Positions 1 to 8,906 of a stretch of 64,000 nucleotides of DNA are shown piece by piece. Position 1 is the first letter of the stretch, and each line of letters begins with the position of its first letter. The stretch lies in NCBI RefSeq assembly GCF_016587375.1, contig NZ_BNJG01000001.1, positions 2,604,001-2,668,000 on the forward strand, given 5' to 3'. This stretch comes from Ktedonobacter robiniae (GTDB lineage: Bacteria > Chloroflexota > Ktedonobacteria > Ktedonobacterales > Ktedonobacteraceae). Under the pieces are notes generated by a model that saw only the letters and a program-made list of their open reading frames with translations, was not told the DNA's origin and did no database searches. The translations under genes and the position numbers were made by a program.

Positions 1-668
1 GGGCAGGCAAAGCCATCTTTTTCCGCGAGAGCAAACGTCGCCTTCACCTCGTCAAACAGGTTCCCGTGATTGTCTTTGAGAGCCAGGGCATAGTCGCCGT
101 CTTGCTTGATAATCTGCTCGGCAATCTTGGTTTGCGTCCTATCGCATCAATGGTCACAATGCAGCCATACGCGCACCAGTTGCTCTAAGAGCAGCGGGAT
201 GGCGGCAATCTCGTTGGACTTCTCTTCCGTCGCGAGTTGAGCCAACACCAGACGATTTTCGACTGCCCAGGCACTGACCAAATGGAGCGCTTTTTGGCTT
301 GCTGCCTGATCGTGCGAGCGGCGCAGCGTTTTGCCATCAATCGCAATCACTCCTTTGACGGTTTGGCTGATCCCTTGTACCCATTGGGTGAAACTCGCTT
401 CAAACTGTTTGGGATCAATGAGGGCAAACACGCGCCCGAACGTATCATGAGACGGAATTCCATTGGGCAAGCCGAGCAAGTCCGTGAAAAAAGCCTCTTT
501 CGCCTTCCCGAATTCCTCAATTTCAACCCATCCTTCTGCTCCACATAAAACTCCACAGATCGCCAGAATGATGATATCCCGTAATCGATGCCGCTTGGTT
601 CGCTCCATTCGAGGGTCTTCCACTTGCGCAAACAGGCTTTCCAGATCTTGTCGGCTGTTCTCCTCCAT
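1..668 (-). pseudogene. ISAs1-family transposase, frameshifted and partial
   Basis: The reading frame starts at ATG 668 behind GGGAGG. The N-terminal part has the ISAs1 / H-repeat pattern: a DPR motif near residue 18, RHRLRDIIILAICGVLCGAEGW, then GIPSHDTFGRVF and IAIDGKTLRRS, which carries the first catalytic Asp. The frame stops at 147. The family continuation (GCIVTIDA, then AEQII, then DYALALKDNHGNLF) is still readable in the other frames down to position 1, so at least two small indels lie near 170 and 135. The gene cannot make a working transposase. The family is identified from conserved motifs; the rest of the gene is outside the window. Confidence 0.85.
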
Positions 669-757
669 CTCGTGGCCTCCCGCTTTTTCGGCTTATTTTA
701 TCACCTCCTCTTCCTTTCTTCTATTGTTGTTGAGCTTATTTAGATACGATTGCCCTG
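1..757 (-). mobile_element. ISAs1-family insertion sequence remnant, cut by the window edge
   Basis: The stretch is covered by a broken ISAs1-type transposase gene reading leftwards. Its right end is probably at 757, where the minus strand begins CAGGGCAATCG; a CAGGGC terminal repeat is usual for this family. The left end lies outside the window, so the partner repeat and any target duplication cannot be checked. Two frame changes in the transposase mean the copy is dead. Confidence 0.7.
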
Positions 758-775
758 CTAAACGGGATTTATTAG

Positions 776-1065
776 TCAGATCGCTCTTAGCCGGAACGCC
801 CCAGCAAAGCCAAGCAGGAGTAGCGCACGGTCGCGCTGATCGATCAGTGAGGTACCTAGCGGGTCAACCAGCCAATAGATAATACTGGACGGCGGGCCGC
901 GCATCTTGCGTACCACTTGCTGTGGGACATGGGTTCGTCTGATGCCCTGCATGGTGAGTTTGACAGTGGGCAAGCGTGTAAGGAGTGGTACCCGGCAGCC
1001 GAGCGTAGTTGGCTGATGGCCGACAGCCGCCGCTGGATCGTCGATACTTTGCAGAGCGGCGCCAA
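776..1065 (-). pseudogene. Tyrosine recombinase (phage/Xer-type integrase) fragment, frameshifted
   Basis: On the minus strand two overlapping frames give adjacent parts of one integrase. The frame from 1065 reads STIQRRLSAISQL and AAGYHSL, typical of the end of the SAM-like core-binding domain. The second frame, after about 975, reads TMQGIRRTH and then RDRALLLLGFAGAFR, the start of the catalytic domain. The frame ends at 776, before the remaining catalytic residues (the box II Arg/His and the Tyr), so the protein is both frameshifted and truncated. It sits between an IS end and a Wadjet operon. It may be what remains of the enzyme that brought in neighbouring DNA, but that is inference. Confidence 0.75.
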
Positions 1066-1079
1066 GTAGGCCCTTTACC

Positions 1080-1392
1080 ATTGAGCATCCTGATGTCAAA
1101 GCTGGTTTTCAGGCGGGCCAGCAGGCAATCTACCGTGATACACGGCCGGAGAGGATATGGAGTTGGTGCGGTTTATCAGCGACTTTAGGAGCGACGAGCA
1201 GCAACGGTTGGCATATAACGTGGGCTTTTTGTTCGGGTTGTATGCCAACAAACAATAGCACTATACATAAAGAAGCAGGAGGGGGCAATTGCTCCCCTCC
1301 TGTTTTGTCTTACACAGCAATGCCGAGCAGATCGGCCAGTTCGACCGTCGCTCGCATTAGGTATTGAGTAACTTCGGGCTGCATGAGACGAA
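1080..1392. repeat. Tail-cassette repeat, copy A (two convergent gene ends and a hairpin)
   Basis: This is the first of three direct copies of a cassette, with relatives at 8640-8760 and 9999-10300. The plus strand encodes the end of one protein (EHPDVKAGFQAGQQAIYRDTRPE, then LAYNVGF and LYANKQ-stop), with one base missing after RPE compared with copy C. The minus strand, from 1392 down to about 1317, encodes the last residues of a second protein (RLMQPEVTQYLMRATVELADLLGIAV-stop). A hairpin with CAGGAGG/CCTCCTG arms and a T-rich tail lies between the two stops and looks like a shared terminator. Neither gene is whole here. Confidence 0.7.
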
Positions 1393-1445
1393 ATGCACTT
1401 CATCGAGTACCTGCCCTACACTTTTAATATATTGGACAATCTTTC

Positions 1446-2657
1446 TTAAATGCCCCCCGATGACCCTCTTCTGTCCCTGTTCCTCATTTGTAGCAACGTA
1501 TTCTGTATTTGCCTCAACGCATATGCATGAGTAATACGTTCCTGCTCCAGACGTATCGAGTTCTGAGCAAGGTGCAGGAAAAGCTCATGCTCATCTGCTG
1601 TCAGATAAGGCAGTCTTCGCACTGCACAGGGCGTTCCTCGCACGCAGTATTCGGCAAATATCTGCAAGGTTTCTTTTTCCATCATGAGCGAGATGACATG
1701 CGGAAAGATCGAACGAAGCTGGGAGAGAATCTGGAACCCATGGGCATCAAGATCCCCCCAATAGATCATTGGACATTCAGACAGCCAGGGGATAGACACC
1801 AGGCTGCCTACTTTGAAGCCCCCACCAAGAATTGCAAAAGTGTTAGGTAAAGGAGGCAGCGTAAGAAACGTCATCTTATTTTCAGTGATGATACAATACT
1901 GCCCTTTGAGAGGCAGTGCTGCACATTGAGAATGTGGGAGAGTCAGCTCAGTAATTAACAGCGCATAGTGCGTTCTGAGCTGATCATCGAGCAAGCGTAT
2001 ATGAACCTGGATCTCCTCCTCACGGAGTCCAAAACGCTTCTCGAACGAGGTGGTATCGTGCATGATGGCTTCCTGAGGAAGCAGTTGTTCGAGGAGTTCT
2101 TTCAAAATCCCGGTGTGCCGCTCAATAAATTTGGTATCGACATTGATGGGGAGTTCTCGAATGTAGAGATGTGGTCGGGGATGATCCAGAAAATAGAGAC
2201 AGACAGCAAGCAATCCCGACCAGCAGTTATGGTTATCAACGACCTTCTTTGGATTCGTTTGCATCCAGCTTTCGAGTTGTGGAATCTGCTCACGGATAAG
2301 CTGCACATCCTGTTTAAAACGAATAAATTCTTCGTCCTTCTTGATGGTGGACAGCAAATCCTTCGACGTGTCCAGCACAACGTGGATCGGCACTGTTTGT
2401 GTTCCCAGCAATCGCTTTTGTTGCGTTACCGACTCAATCCGGTAGCCGGACCCGCCCTCTGTTTTTGCGCAGGCTTGCAAGCGCTCTACTTCGTTTTTGA
2501 GACGTACGAAGTCAGAGGAGGGTTTCCCTGCCGAAAATACCATGGGGACGAAAGCTTCCCCTCGCAACCAGGCTCGCAAAAATGGAATGTACTGCCGTTC
2601 AGCCTTCTGCTTGATCTCATCAGGCGTAATCACAGATTCTTTGCTCCTGTTTGCCAT
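1446..2657 (-). CDS. jetD: Wadjet protein JetD, Toprim-type nuclease subunit (DUF3322/DUF2220)
   Basis: JetD is the DNA-cleaving subunit of Wadjet, a system that recognises small circular DNA by SMC-type loop extrusion and cuts it. The 403-residue length fits the family. The N-terminal half (about 1-190) matches the DUF3322 arm region. The C-terminal half is the DUF2220/Toprim part: TENKMTF at 258-264 supplies the Toprim glutamate (E259), and WGDLDAHGF at 300-308 supplies the metal-binding D302 and D304. A basic-acidic patch LEQERI follows near 370. The start overlaps the 3' end of jetC by 28 bases, so translation is probably coupled. It is the last gene of the operon. No damage is visible. 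Confidence 0.93.
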   Translation of the reverse strand: MANRSKESVITPDEIKQKAERQYIPFLRAWLRGEAFVPMVFSAGKPSSDFVRLKNEVERLQACAKTEGGSGYRIESVTQQKRLLGTQTVPIHVVLDTSKDLLSTIKKDEEFIRFKQDVQLIREQIPQLESWMQTNPKKVVDNHNCWSGLLAVCLYFLDHPRPHLYIRELPINVDTKFIERHTGILKELLEQLLPQEAIMHDTTSFEKRFGLREEEIQVHIRLLDDQLRTHYALLITELTLPHSQCAALPLKGQYCIITENKMTFLTLPPLPNTFAILGGGFKVGSLVSIPWLSECPMIYWGDLDAHGFQILSQLRSIFPHVISLMMEKETLQIFAEYCVRGTPCAVRRLPYLTADEHELFLHLAQNSIRLEQERITHAYALRQIQNTLLQMRNRDRRGSSGGI

Positions 2658-5600
2658 GCTTGCTTCCGTTCGAGATACTCGGCGAAGGTCAGGTTGTACA
2701 CTTTCGAGTCATTTTCTTCTTCGGTATTCGTCACGAAATGGCAGGACGAGATATATTTTTCGACCACATGAATTTTATCGAGCGGAGTTACGACCAGAAC
2801 TTGCAGATCGAGCTGCCGGAACAAATCCATGGCGTACCGTGCATTCCGTTCATCCGACCGGTTAAACGCCTCGTCAACTGCCACAAAGCGGAAGGTGCGT
2901 TCGCGGCCCTCTTCCTGGTCCAGGTTGTATTGATAGGCAATCGCGGATGCCAGAATAGTGTATGCGAGTTTGGCCTTCTGTCCCCCCGACTTGCCGGAGG
3001 AGTCCGAATAATAGTTTTTTTGTTCCTCACTCTCCTGATACAGCTCAGAAGCGGAGAAATCAAGCCAGTTGCGAACATCGGTCACTTTTTTGGTCCAGCG
3101 CTCATCCTTTTCAAAGCGTTGTAGGAGGGCGTGGATACGCTGAAAACTGACCTCGTTTATCTCAGCAGTCCTTGCCTGTCCAATATCCGGCAAACAGGCA
3201 CGTAAGAGCATTCTGAACTCGCGGACCTCTGCATCATAGGATCGTTCACCGTTCAGTTGGATATACGTCACGTCGGTATAACCAATGGTACGAAGCGATC
3301 TGTTGAGCCGGGCAATCCTCTCCCGAATCTCTTCCTCTTGCAGATCCAGTGCTCCCTGAAAACTTCCGATGTCTGTGATCACTTTTTCATTCAGCAACTC
3401 TTTGAAACGGCGACGATGACGTGGTAAGTCTTCATGCTTGAGATGCTCATAGAGATCACGATACGCCGCTATAGCGTCTATCGATACATCCATTTCTTGG
3501 GCAAGAACAGGACTCGTCTCGCGTACATCTCTCATTCTGCCGACGATCTTTTCTGATACCTGGCGAAGCTGGGCATTGAAAGATGATGAGCGATTGGCAT
3601 AGAGTTGCCCTAATCGGTCGCGGGCATCGTCGATGGTCGTTAAAGAAAGGGCAGGTTTTTTCTCTTGCTCCAATATCTCCCTTAGTTCTTTGTCTATACG
3701 CTCCAATACTTCCGCTTGTTGTGAGAGCACCATTTGATCCAAACCACGATCACATCCCTGCTGCTGCGCTTCATATCGTTGGATATCTCCGTGCAATACC
3801 TGCTTTTTCGCAAAAAATGTGTCTCTCTCCTGTTTCTTCTCTTTCTGCAATTCCTGAACAGATTTCAATTGGTTGCGCAACGTTGCAAGCTGCTGATTAC
3901 TGGCTTCTAACTCCAGCAAACGCCGCTGCCGACCTTGCAATTCTCTTTCCACAACCTGCCAATCGATTTTGTCAAAGCTCTCCCATGTCAGCAATGATTG
4001 CACGCTTGACTGTGTCTCCCAGCATTGCTTCTGTTCCTGCTCTATTTCTTTTACTACCCGATCAGTTTCTTGTAATAAACGCTTCACTCTCTTAAGCGCT
4101 TCTTCAAGCGTCGCACGTTTTTCCTGGTTGTTCCACCCCAGAACATACCGTCGACGATCACCGAGGGCATGCCGATCATCTTTTTCATGACGAGCACCTC
4201 CATGCTTTATCTGACCCTTGAGCGTTACCGCCTGGTGGCCCCGCTGAAACTCCTCCAACGACTCACAACAGAGATAGTTGTAATAGTCAATCAACTCAGC
4301 ATTCAACCAGCCTGTAAACGCAGTGCCGGGTTTGGTCTCAAGCTTGTAAAAGAGCGATTGTGGCGATAATCGCTCCTCGTGGCGCGGCGTTCTGGCGCTG
4401 GAGACACGATGATAGACCAATCGTCCACGCAAATTGGTATGATCAACATAGCCGCTAACACGTTGATACAGGTGCTCAGCGACCAGCAGTCGCCGCCCAA
4501 AGTTGTGCAGCAAGCGCTCAATCGCAGGTTCCCATCGCTCCTCGCTGCTGCGCACCCGGAGCAGTTCACCGACGAATGGCAGATCCTCTTCCGCCAATTT
4601 CAGCTCTGTTATCAACCGCCGGCGCAACAGAATATCTTCAGTGGGAACCTGACTGCTACGCTGTTGAAGAGAAAGCAGTTCCTCCTCAAGCTCCTCCTGC
4701 TCGTGTTTGAGGGGCGTAACCTTCTCCATGTGCAGGTCGCGCTCTTGCTTGAGATATTCACCCCTTTCTTCAATCTGTTCCTGTATTGCTCTGGCTTGTT
4801 GCTGGTTTACATAGAAGGAGCTTTCGTCCTTATACTCTGCAAGTCTAAGGTCCCTTGCTCGCTTGTTGTATTTTTCGACTTCTTTTTCACGCTCTCTTTT
4901 CTGTCGTCGAAGAGAGTCTATTTCCCGGTTCAAATCCGTGATCTGCCTGCCTATCGCATCATTTTCGAGGTCAATTTGCAAGCGTACTATGTGCTGGTCG
5001 AGATCATTCAGTTCATTTTCGAGTTTGTCAAAGCTTGCCTCCGCTTGTGCCAATTCCTGGTTCGCGTCCTCGATTGTCTGGACAAGAAGCTGTTTCTTTT
5101 GCATCATGATATACGTGGGAAGAAGACGATTGCTTCGCACGGTCTCGTCAATACGAGCTTGTTGCTCCATATAGCGTCGTGCATCCTGCATCAAGGGTTC
5201 TAGTATTGCTAACTGGCGCTCTGCTAATTGAATGGCATCATGCGCGCGCGTCAAATTCGTGAAGTTTTCCTGCAACTGCTTGATACGATCCTGAGCATCT
5301 GTTCGTTCGAGCATGTGATTGCGGACAAAAGCGTTGAGACCACCAATCTCCTTGATAGAGACAATTTGATTAAACAGATCGAGGGCATTCTCTGAGCCTA
5401 TATACATCAGTTGGCGAAAGCGCCGGCTATACTGTACAAATTCGTCATAGACTTCAATGCCTTGCGCCTTGAATTGTTTGCGCCACTCTTTCGGCGCTCC
5501 CTGCAAGCGAAAGTGGGTATCTATGCTGAGAGGAGCGGTGGCAATCAGGTGCAATTTCGACACTTTTTCATCAACCCAGAGAACCTGGGCCAGGGTAACA

Positions 5601-6004
5601 ACCTGATCCAGTTCGGCATTCGCAAAAACGGCCAGTAAGACAGAATAGGTCGTATTCGAGCGCAAGTATTGCGGCTTGGAACGATTGCTTTCAAGATCTT
5701 TCTGCTTCCCCCACGCTCCTAAGATGTAGGAACGCTCATCACGCTCTTTGTGCTTCTCTGAACCTGATGCAAGATTGTAACTACGTTTGCGCAAAGGGAC
5801 GAGCAGTGTCAATAACCCATCCACTATCGTTGATTTGCCGGAGCCATTTCCGCCTGTCAGCAGAGATGTGCCACCGTGTGGGCACAGGCTCCAAATGCGA
5901 CGATTGAAGGTTCCCCAATTATAAATTTCCATCCGCTCCAGGCGGAAACCACTGGCCACCACCTGGTCCTCACGCCCTGCTTCTTCACTCCTCACTTGCA
6001 CCAT
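2630..6004 (-). CDS. jetC: Wadjet protein JetC, SMC/MukB-like ATPase
   Basis: JetC is the SMC-like motor of Wadjet. Two copies form the V-shaped ATPase that extrudes DNA loops and triggers JetD. The 1124-residue protein has a head at each end and a long heptad-rich coiled coil between. Walker A GGNGSGKST is at 51-59. Near the C-terminus are the ABC-type signature SGKSGGQKAKLAYT (1003-1016) and Walker B FVAVDEAF (about 1040-1047, with D1044 and catalytic E1045). RFRQLMYIGS near 190 lies in the head-proximal part. The gene overlaps jetB by 20 bases and jetD by 28. All ATPase motifs are intact, so the motor should be functional. Confidence 0.94.
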   Translation of the reverse strand: MVQVRSEEAGREDQVVASGFRLERMEIYNWGTFNRRIWSLCPHGGTSLLTGGNGSGKSTIVDGLLTLLVPLRKRSYNLASGSEKHKERDERSYILGAWGKQKDLESNRSKPQYLRSNTTYSVLLAVFANAELDQVVTLAQVLWVDEKVSKLHLIATAPLSIDTHFRLQGAPKEWRKQFKAQGIEVYDEFVQYSRRFRQLMYIGSENALDLFNQIVSIKEIGGLNAFVRNHMLERTDAQDRIKQLQENFTNLTRAHDAIQLAERQLAILEPLMQDARRYMEQQARIDETVRSNRLLPTYIMMQKKQLLVQTIEDANQELAQAEASFDKLENELNDLDQHIVRLQIDLENDAIGRQITDLNREIDSLRRQKREREKEVEKYNKRARDLRLAEYKDESSFYVNQQQARAIQEQIEERGEYLKQERDLHMEKVTPLKHEQEELEEELLSLQQRSSQVPTEDILLRRRLITELKLAEEDLPFVGELLRVRSSEERWEPAIERLLHNFGRRLLVAEHLYQRVSGYVDHTNLRGRLVYHRVSSARTPRHEERLSPQSLFYKLETKPGTAFTGWLNAELIDYYNYLCCESLEEFQRGHQAVTLKGQIKHGGARHEKDDRHALGDRRRYVLGWNNQEKRATLEEALKRVKRLLQETDRVVKEIEQEQKQCWETQSSVQSLLTWESFDKIDWQVVERELQGRQRRLLELEASNQQLATLRNQLKSVQELQKEKKQERDTFFAKKQVLHGDIQRYEAQQQGCDRGLDQMVLSQQAEVLERIDKELREILEQEKKPALSLTTIDDARDRLGQLYANRSSSFNAQLRQVSEKIVGRMRDVRETSPVLAQEMDVSIDAIAAYRDLYEHLKHEDLPRHRRRFKELLNEKVITDIGSFQGALDLQEEEIRERIARLNRSLRTIGYTDVTYIQLNGERSYDAEVREFRMLLRACLPDIGQARTAEINEVSFQRIHALLQRFEKDERWTKKVTDVRNWLDFSASELYQESEEQKNYYSDSSGKSGGQKAKLAYTILASAIAYQYNLDQEEGRERTFRFVAVDEAFNRSDERNARYAMDLFRQLDLQVLVVTPLDKIHVVEKYISSCHFVTNTEEENDSKVYNLTFAEYLERKQAWQTGAKNL

Positions 6005-6572
6005 AGTGTTGTAACCTCTCCTTAATCTCGACTAACCGATCAGCATCGATCTTGGCCTTGAGGATACGACGCACCTCAAAATAGTCCGGGCCGAGCTTTG
6101 GCAATCTCTTGAGAAACCCCAGGTCGACCACGCGCGAAATAAGCGCATCCATTTTGCTCTGCTCCAGTAATTCATTGCTACGTTCAGGCAGGAAATGCAT
6201 GAGGAGTTCATGGATCTGTCCCCTGGTGAGAATACAGGTCGTGCTTTCAAGATTACTGGCCTCAAATTGTAAAAGTTGTTCGCGTAAGAGGACACACAGC
6301 ACCGTTGTGGGATAATTCAGAGGGATACGTCGCGTCAGGCGGGGCAGTTCAACGACCTGCCCTTCCTCATTTTCCAGATCCGGCTGGATCAGATAGGCAA
6401 AGCCATCTTCCTCCTGCATATGAAGTTCCAGTCCGATCTTTGCACAATGAATGCGGATCTGATCCAGATGCCTCAGCAATACATTCCAGGTCTGAGCGTC
6501 ATCACTAAAAAGCGGACCTTGCAGCAGTTTGATCACCGCCGGGGCAAAAGGCTCGACACTACTCCCCCTCAT
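5985..6572 (-). CDS. jetB: Wadjet protein JetB, kleisin-associated subunit (DUF4194)
   Basis: This 195-residue protein lies between the DUF3375 protein and the SMC-like ATPase in the fixed Wadjet order and matches the DUF4194 pattern. LTRRIPLNYPTTVLCVLLREQLLQFE (about 82-107), then a winged-helix-like segment and LGFLKRLP near 155, are typical. In known complexes JetB is the KITE-type dimer bound to the JetA kleisin and stabilises the SMC head module (established for the family). It overlaps jetA by 14 bases and jetC by 20. No catalytic residues are expected. The assignment rests mainly on position and fold pattern and is firm in this context. Confidence 0.92.
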   Translation of the reverse strand: MRGSSVEPFAPAVIKLLQGPLFSDDAQTWNVLLRHLDQIRIHCAKIGLELHMQEEDGFAYLIQPDLENEEGQVVELPRLTRRIPLNYPTTVLCVLLREQLLQFEASNLESTTCILTRGQIHELLMHFLPERSNELLEQSKMDALISRVVDLGFLKRLPKLGPDYFEVRRILKAKIDADRLVEIKERLQHYGASEE

Positions 6573-8052
6573 AGTCGCTCCTTCGATACAAAACGCTTGG
6601 CACGACTAACACCCGCTCCACTGAACCATCCTCTTGTGCCAGCGAAGAAAACCGTATTGTTTCGCTCGCATCCACATCGATTTGGTGGCGTGCATCTCTG
6701 GCGGCCAGCATACAATAGGTCAGGATTTCGGCCAGTCCTTTCTCTACCGGATACCGAGCAAGGACTTCGCAAAGGCGGATCTGTGGCGTATACTCAAGCA
6801 GAGTTTCAATGCGTGCTCGTAACATGTCCTCATCAAGAGAGAATGGGGTATAAAGTGCTGTCAGATCGATGTCACGCAGATCTTCTTCACTCACGAGAAG
6901 AGGCGGCTCGCCGGACGGCCTCGCTTTCTCCGGTTTCCAGAGATCACGTTCCATCGACAAGTTGATCTCCGGCGCTCCTTCAATTTCCAGAAATGTCATG
7001 CTTCCATCAATGACATGAGCCAGACGGTATCCCTCTCGTTTGATGTCCTGAATCAGTGCCTGGACACGACGATTTTCTGCTGCTGCCTGCTCATCCAATA
7101 AGCGGCGCAATTGTTCCGCCAAACGAGCGTTGGAGTGAACCACTTTTTCGGCAGCCTCAATAAGCGTGCTGGAGAGTCGTGGTAAGACACGCTCTTCGTT
7201 AAGCACCGAACGGAGTTCAGGCAGGTGCGTCAATTGCTCAAGGAATGCTTTCAACTCGTCACGTTGTGAGGGCGAAATGAGGAATTCCCAGAAGGTGTAG
7301 AAACTGCGTCCCTGATCTGACGATTTCAGATCCGCATCTGCATCGAGGACATATTCGACCAGCGATCCCTTGCGCGCTCCCGGTTGGAGTTGGGCCTGCT
7401 GGACTGAACGGGCAATGTCACGAAAGCGCTCCTCGACGAGCCGAAAATCACGGAGCAGTTGGCGCGCCATATTCGAGGCTTCAATGAAGCGCTCTCGAAG
7501 TTGGGTCGGACTATACTGTTTTTCCACCATCCCTGTCTGATAAATCTGCTCAATCTGCTGATCCAGATCTTTCCTTTGCTGTTCTAATTGTTCCAGGCGC
7601 TTATCGGGATCGTCTGTGCTCTTCTCGATAAGATCACGAATGAGCTGCACAATCAGGAGGAAACGTGACTCGGTTCCCACAAACGAACGCGGCTGCATAT
7701 CTTCCAGCCAGCCAATCGCACGCTCGGCTTCTGAAGTCAGCACCACCATTGGTACCTCAGAATTGCCGTGTGCCACGATATGGATGAAGCGGTGGTCGGA
7801 GTCTGACCATGTCCTGATATATGCCTGAGCTGTTCCAGGATACTGTCCTGGCTTCTGCTCACGAAGATATTCTAGGTATTCCTCAAGATGTTCGATGAAC
7901 TCAGGATGGGGAACAGCGACACGCTGTGCCTGTTTAAATTCTCGATGTAAAAAACTGATAATCAGCGCGGCAGAATCGGCTTTCAGAAGTTTAATACTAG
8001 AAGCGTGCTCAAGAGTGTAGGCTAATTGCTCTTCGCTCATATCAAAGCCCAT
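6559..8052 (-). CDS. jetA: Wadjet protein JetA, kleisin-like subunit (DUF3375)
   Basis: JetA is the kleisin of Wadjet and bridges the two SMC-like heads. At 497 residues it has the usual length. DUF3375 features are visible: an N-terminal segment with LKADSAALIISFLHREF, TSEAERAIGWLEDMQPRSFVGTESRF around 130-150 (strongly conserved in the family), a helical middle with LEQLEQQRKDLDQQI, and FYTFWEFLISPSQRDEL near 270. GAGGAG six bases upstream supports ATG 8052. It is the first gene of jetABCD, and the upstream gap holds a long palindrome and a possible -10 box. No frameshift or truncation is seen. Confidence 0.93.
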   Translation of the reverse strand: MGFDMSEEQLAYTLEHASSIKLLKADSAALIISFLHREFKQAQRVAVPHPEFIEHLEEYLEYLREQKPGQYPGTAQAYIRTWSDSDHRFIHIVAHGNSEVPMVVLTSEAERAIGWLEDMQPRSFVGTESRFLLIVQLIRDLIEKSTDDPDKRLEQLEQQRKDLDQQIEQIYQTGMVEKQYSPTQLRERFIEASNMARQLLRDFRLVEERFRDIARSVQQAQLQPGARKGSLVEYVLDADADLKSSDQGRSFYTFWEFLISPSQRDELKAFLEQLTHLPELRSVLNEERVLPRLSSTLIEAAEKVVHSNARLAEQLRRLLDEQAAAENRRVQALIQDIKREGYRLAHVIDGSMTFLEIEGAPEINLSMERDLWKPEKARPSGEPPLLVSEEDLRDIDLTALYTPFSLDEDMLRARIETLLEYTPQIRLCEVLARYPVEKGLAEILTYCMLAARDARHQIDVDASETIRFSSLAQEDGSVERVLVVPSVLYRRSDYEGE

Positions 8053-8269
8053 CGATCACTCCTCTACTTTGCCATTGCCACTTAGTCCCACATACAAATC
8101 TGCACAAAAAATCCTATCGTAATTGAGCATCTTCCTCCACATACTCCAGCCTGATGGAGTTTTCAGCGAGCAATTAAGAAGAATGCTTGGTGTGGGCCAA
8201 AGAGAGGCACTTGCTCGCCTTACTTTTTCTGTTTCTTAGATAGCTTCTCGCTTCTATTAGAATACATCT

Positions 8270-8275
8270 ATTATA
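8270..8275 (-). promoter_or_regulatory. Possible -10 box for jetABCD
   Basis: The minus strand reads TATAAT here, in AT-rich sequence about 215 bases upstream of jetA. No good -35 hexamer lies at the right distance (GATAGC at 17 bases), so this is a weak promoter call. Confidence 0.3.
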
Positions 8276-8400
8276 ACATATCACACGATTTTGCTATCTC
8301 ACTGTCCCCTCGATTCCTTGAGGATATATTCCGCTCTCTAAGCCACCTGGTAGAGTCGGGTCGAGAAGAACAGGAGGATAGTGCGCAGCTAGATAGCACA

Positions 8401-8439
8401 GAAGAGGTTGAAATAATACGGTATTATTTCAACCTCTTC
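8401..8439. promoter_or_regulatory. 39-base perfect palindrome upstream of jetA
   Basis: The arm GAAGAGGTTGAAATAATAC (8401-8419) is followed by one base and its exact reverse complement (8421-8439). The single-base centre makes it unlikely to work as an RNA hairpin terminator, and no T tract follows. It is better read as a site for a dimeric protein or as a cruciform. It lies about 350 bases upstream of jetA, between the operon and tail-cassette copy B. Confidence 0.6.
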
Positions 8440-8639
8440 CTTAGGCTCTAGAACACGATCAGATAGTGACTACTATTCCCTTTTCCTCCAACAATTCATG
8501 GATCCCGCTCAGTATTTTCTCTACGTCGCGAAGTTCTATACACTTAAGGTCATCAAGACTGACTTTCTCTCGTTATTGTTCAGATTTGACCACTTCCCAC
8601 GACCACATCATTTGCAACGTTCGCGATAGTCCCAAGGAG

Positions 8640-8760
8640 TAGCAGGAGGAGGCCGATTGCCTCCCTCCTGTTTTGTTTTATACGGCAATGCCGAGCAATT
8701 CGGCCAGTTCGGCCGTCGCTCGCATTAGGTATTGAGTAACTTCGGGCTGCATCAGACGAA
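8640..8760. repeat. Tail-cassette repeat, copy B (short)
   Basis: This second copy retains only the hairpin (CAGGAGG / CCTCCTG followed by TTTTGTTTT) and the minus-strand gene end RLMQPEVTQYLMRATAELAELLGIAV-stop. The right limit, after TTCGGGCTGCATCAGACGAA, coincides with the limit of copy A. Copies A and B are direct repeats that bracket the Wadjet operon. Confidence 0.7.
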
Positions 8761-8906
8761 TTAAACAAACAGGGACAAACAGCCAAAACAGTCTACAGGA
8801 AGGTCTCCAGTGTAGCGCAATCTTCGCGAACTCTGGTATAGTTTACACCAAGTTGATAAACTAGCTGCTTTTGCTCCAAAACTACGAGAGGACGGAGTAC
8901 CAAGCC

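Larger units (their letters stand above)
8053..8906. other. Intergenic region between jetA and the DUF4145 gene
   Basis: About 850 bases without a convincing gene. It contains a possible jetA promoter (8270-8275), a 39-base palindrome (8401-8439) and tail-cassette copy B (8640-8760), all listed separately. The rest (8440-8639 and 8761-8880) shows no recognisable coding or RNA pattern. Confidence 0.6.

Noticed and set aside
857..1067. Plus-strand frame ending ADSRRWIVDTLQSGAK as a gene end
   Set aside because: The minus strand of the same stretch matches a tyrosine recombinase in two frames, which explains it better.
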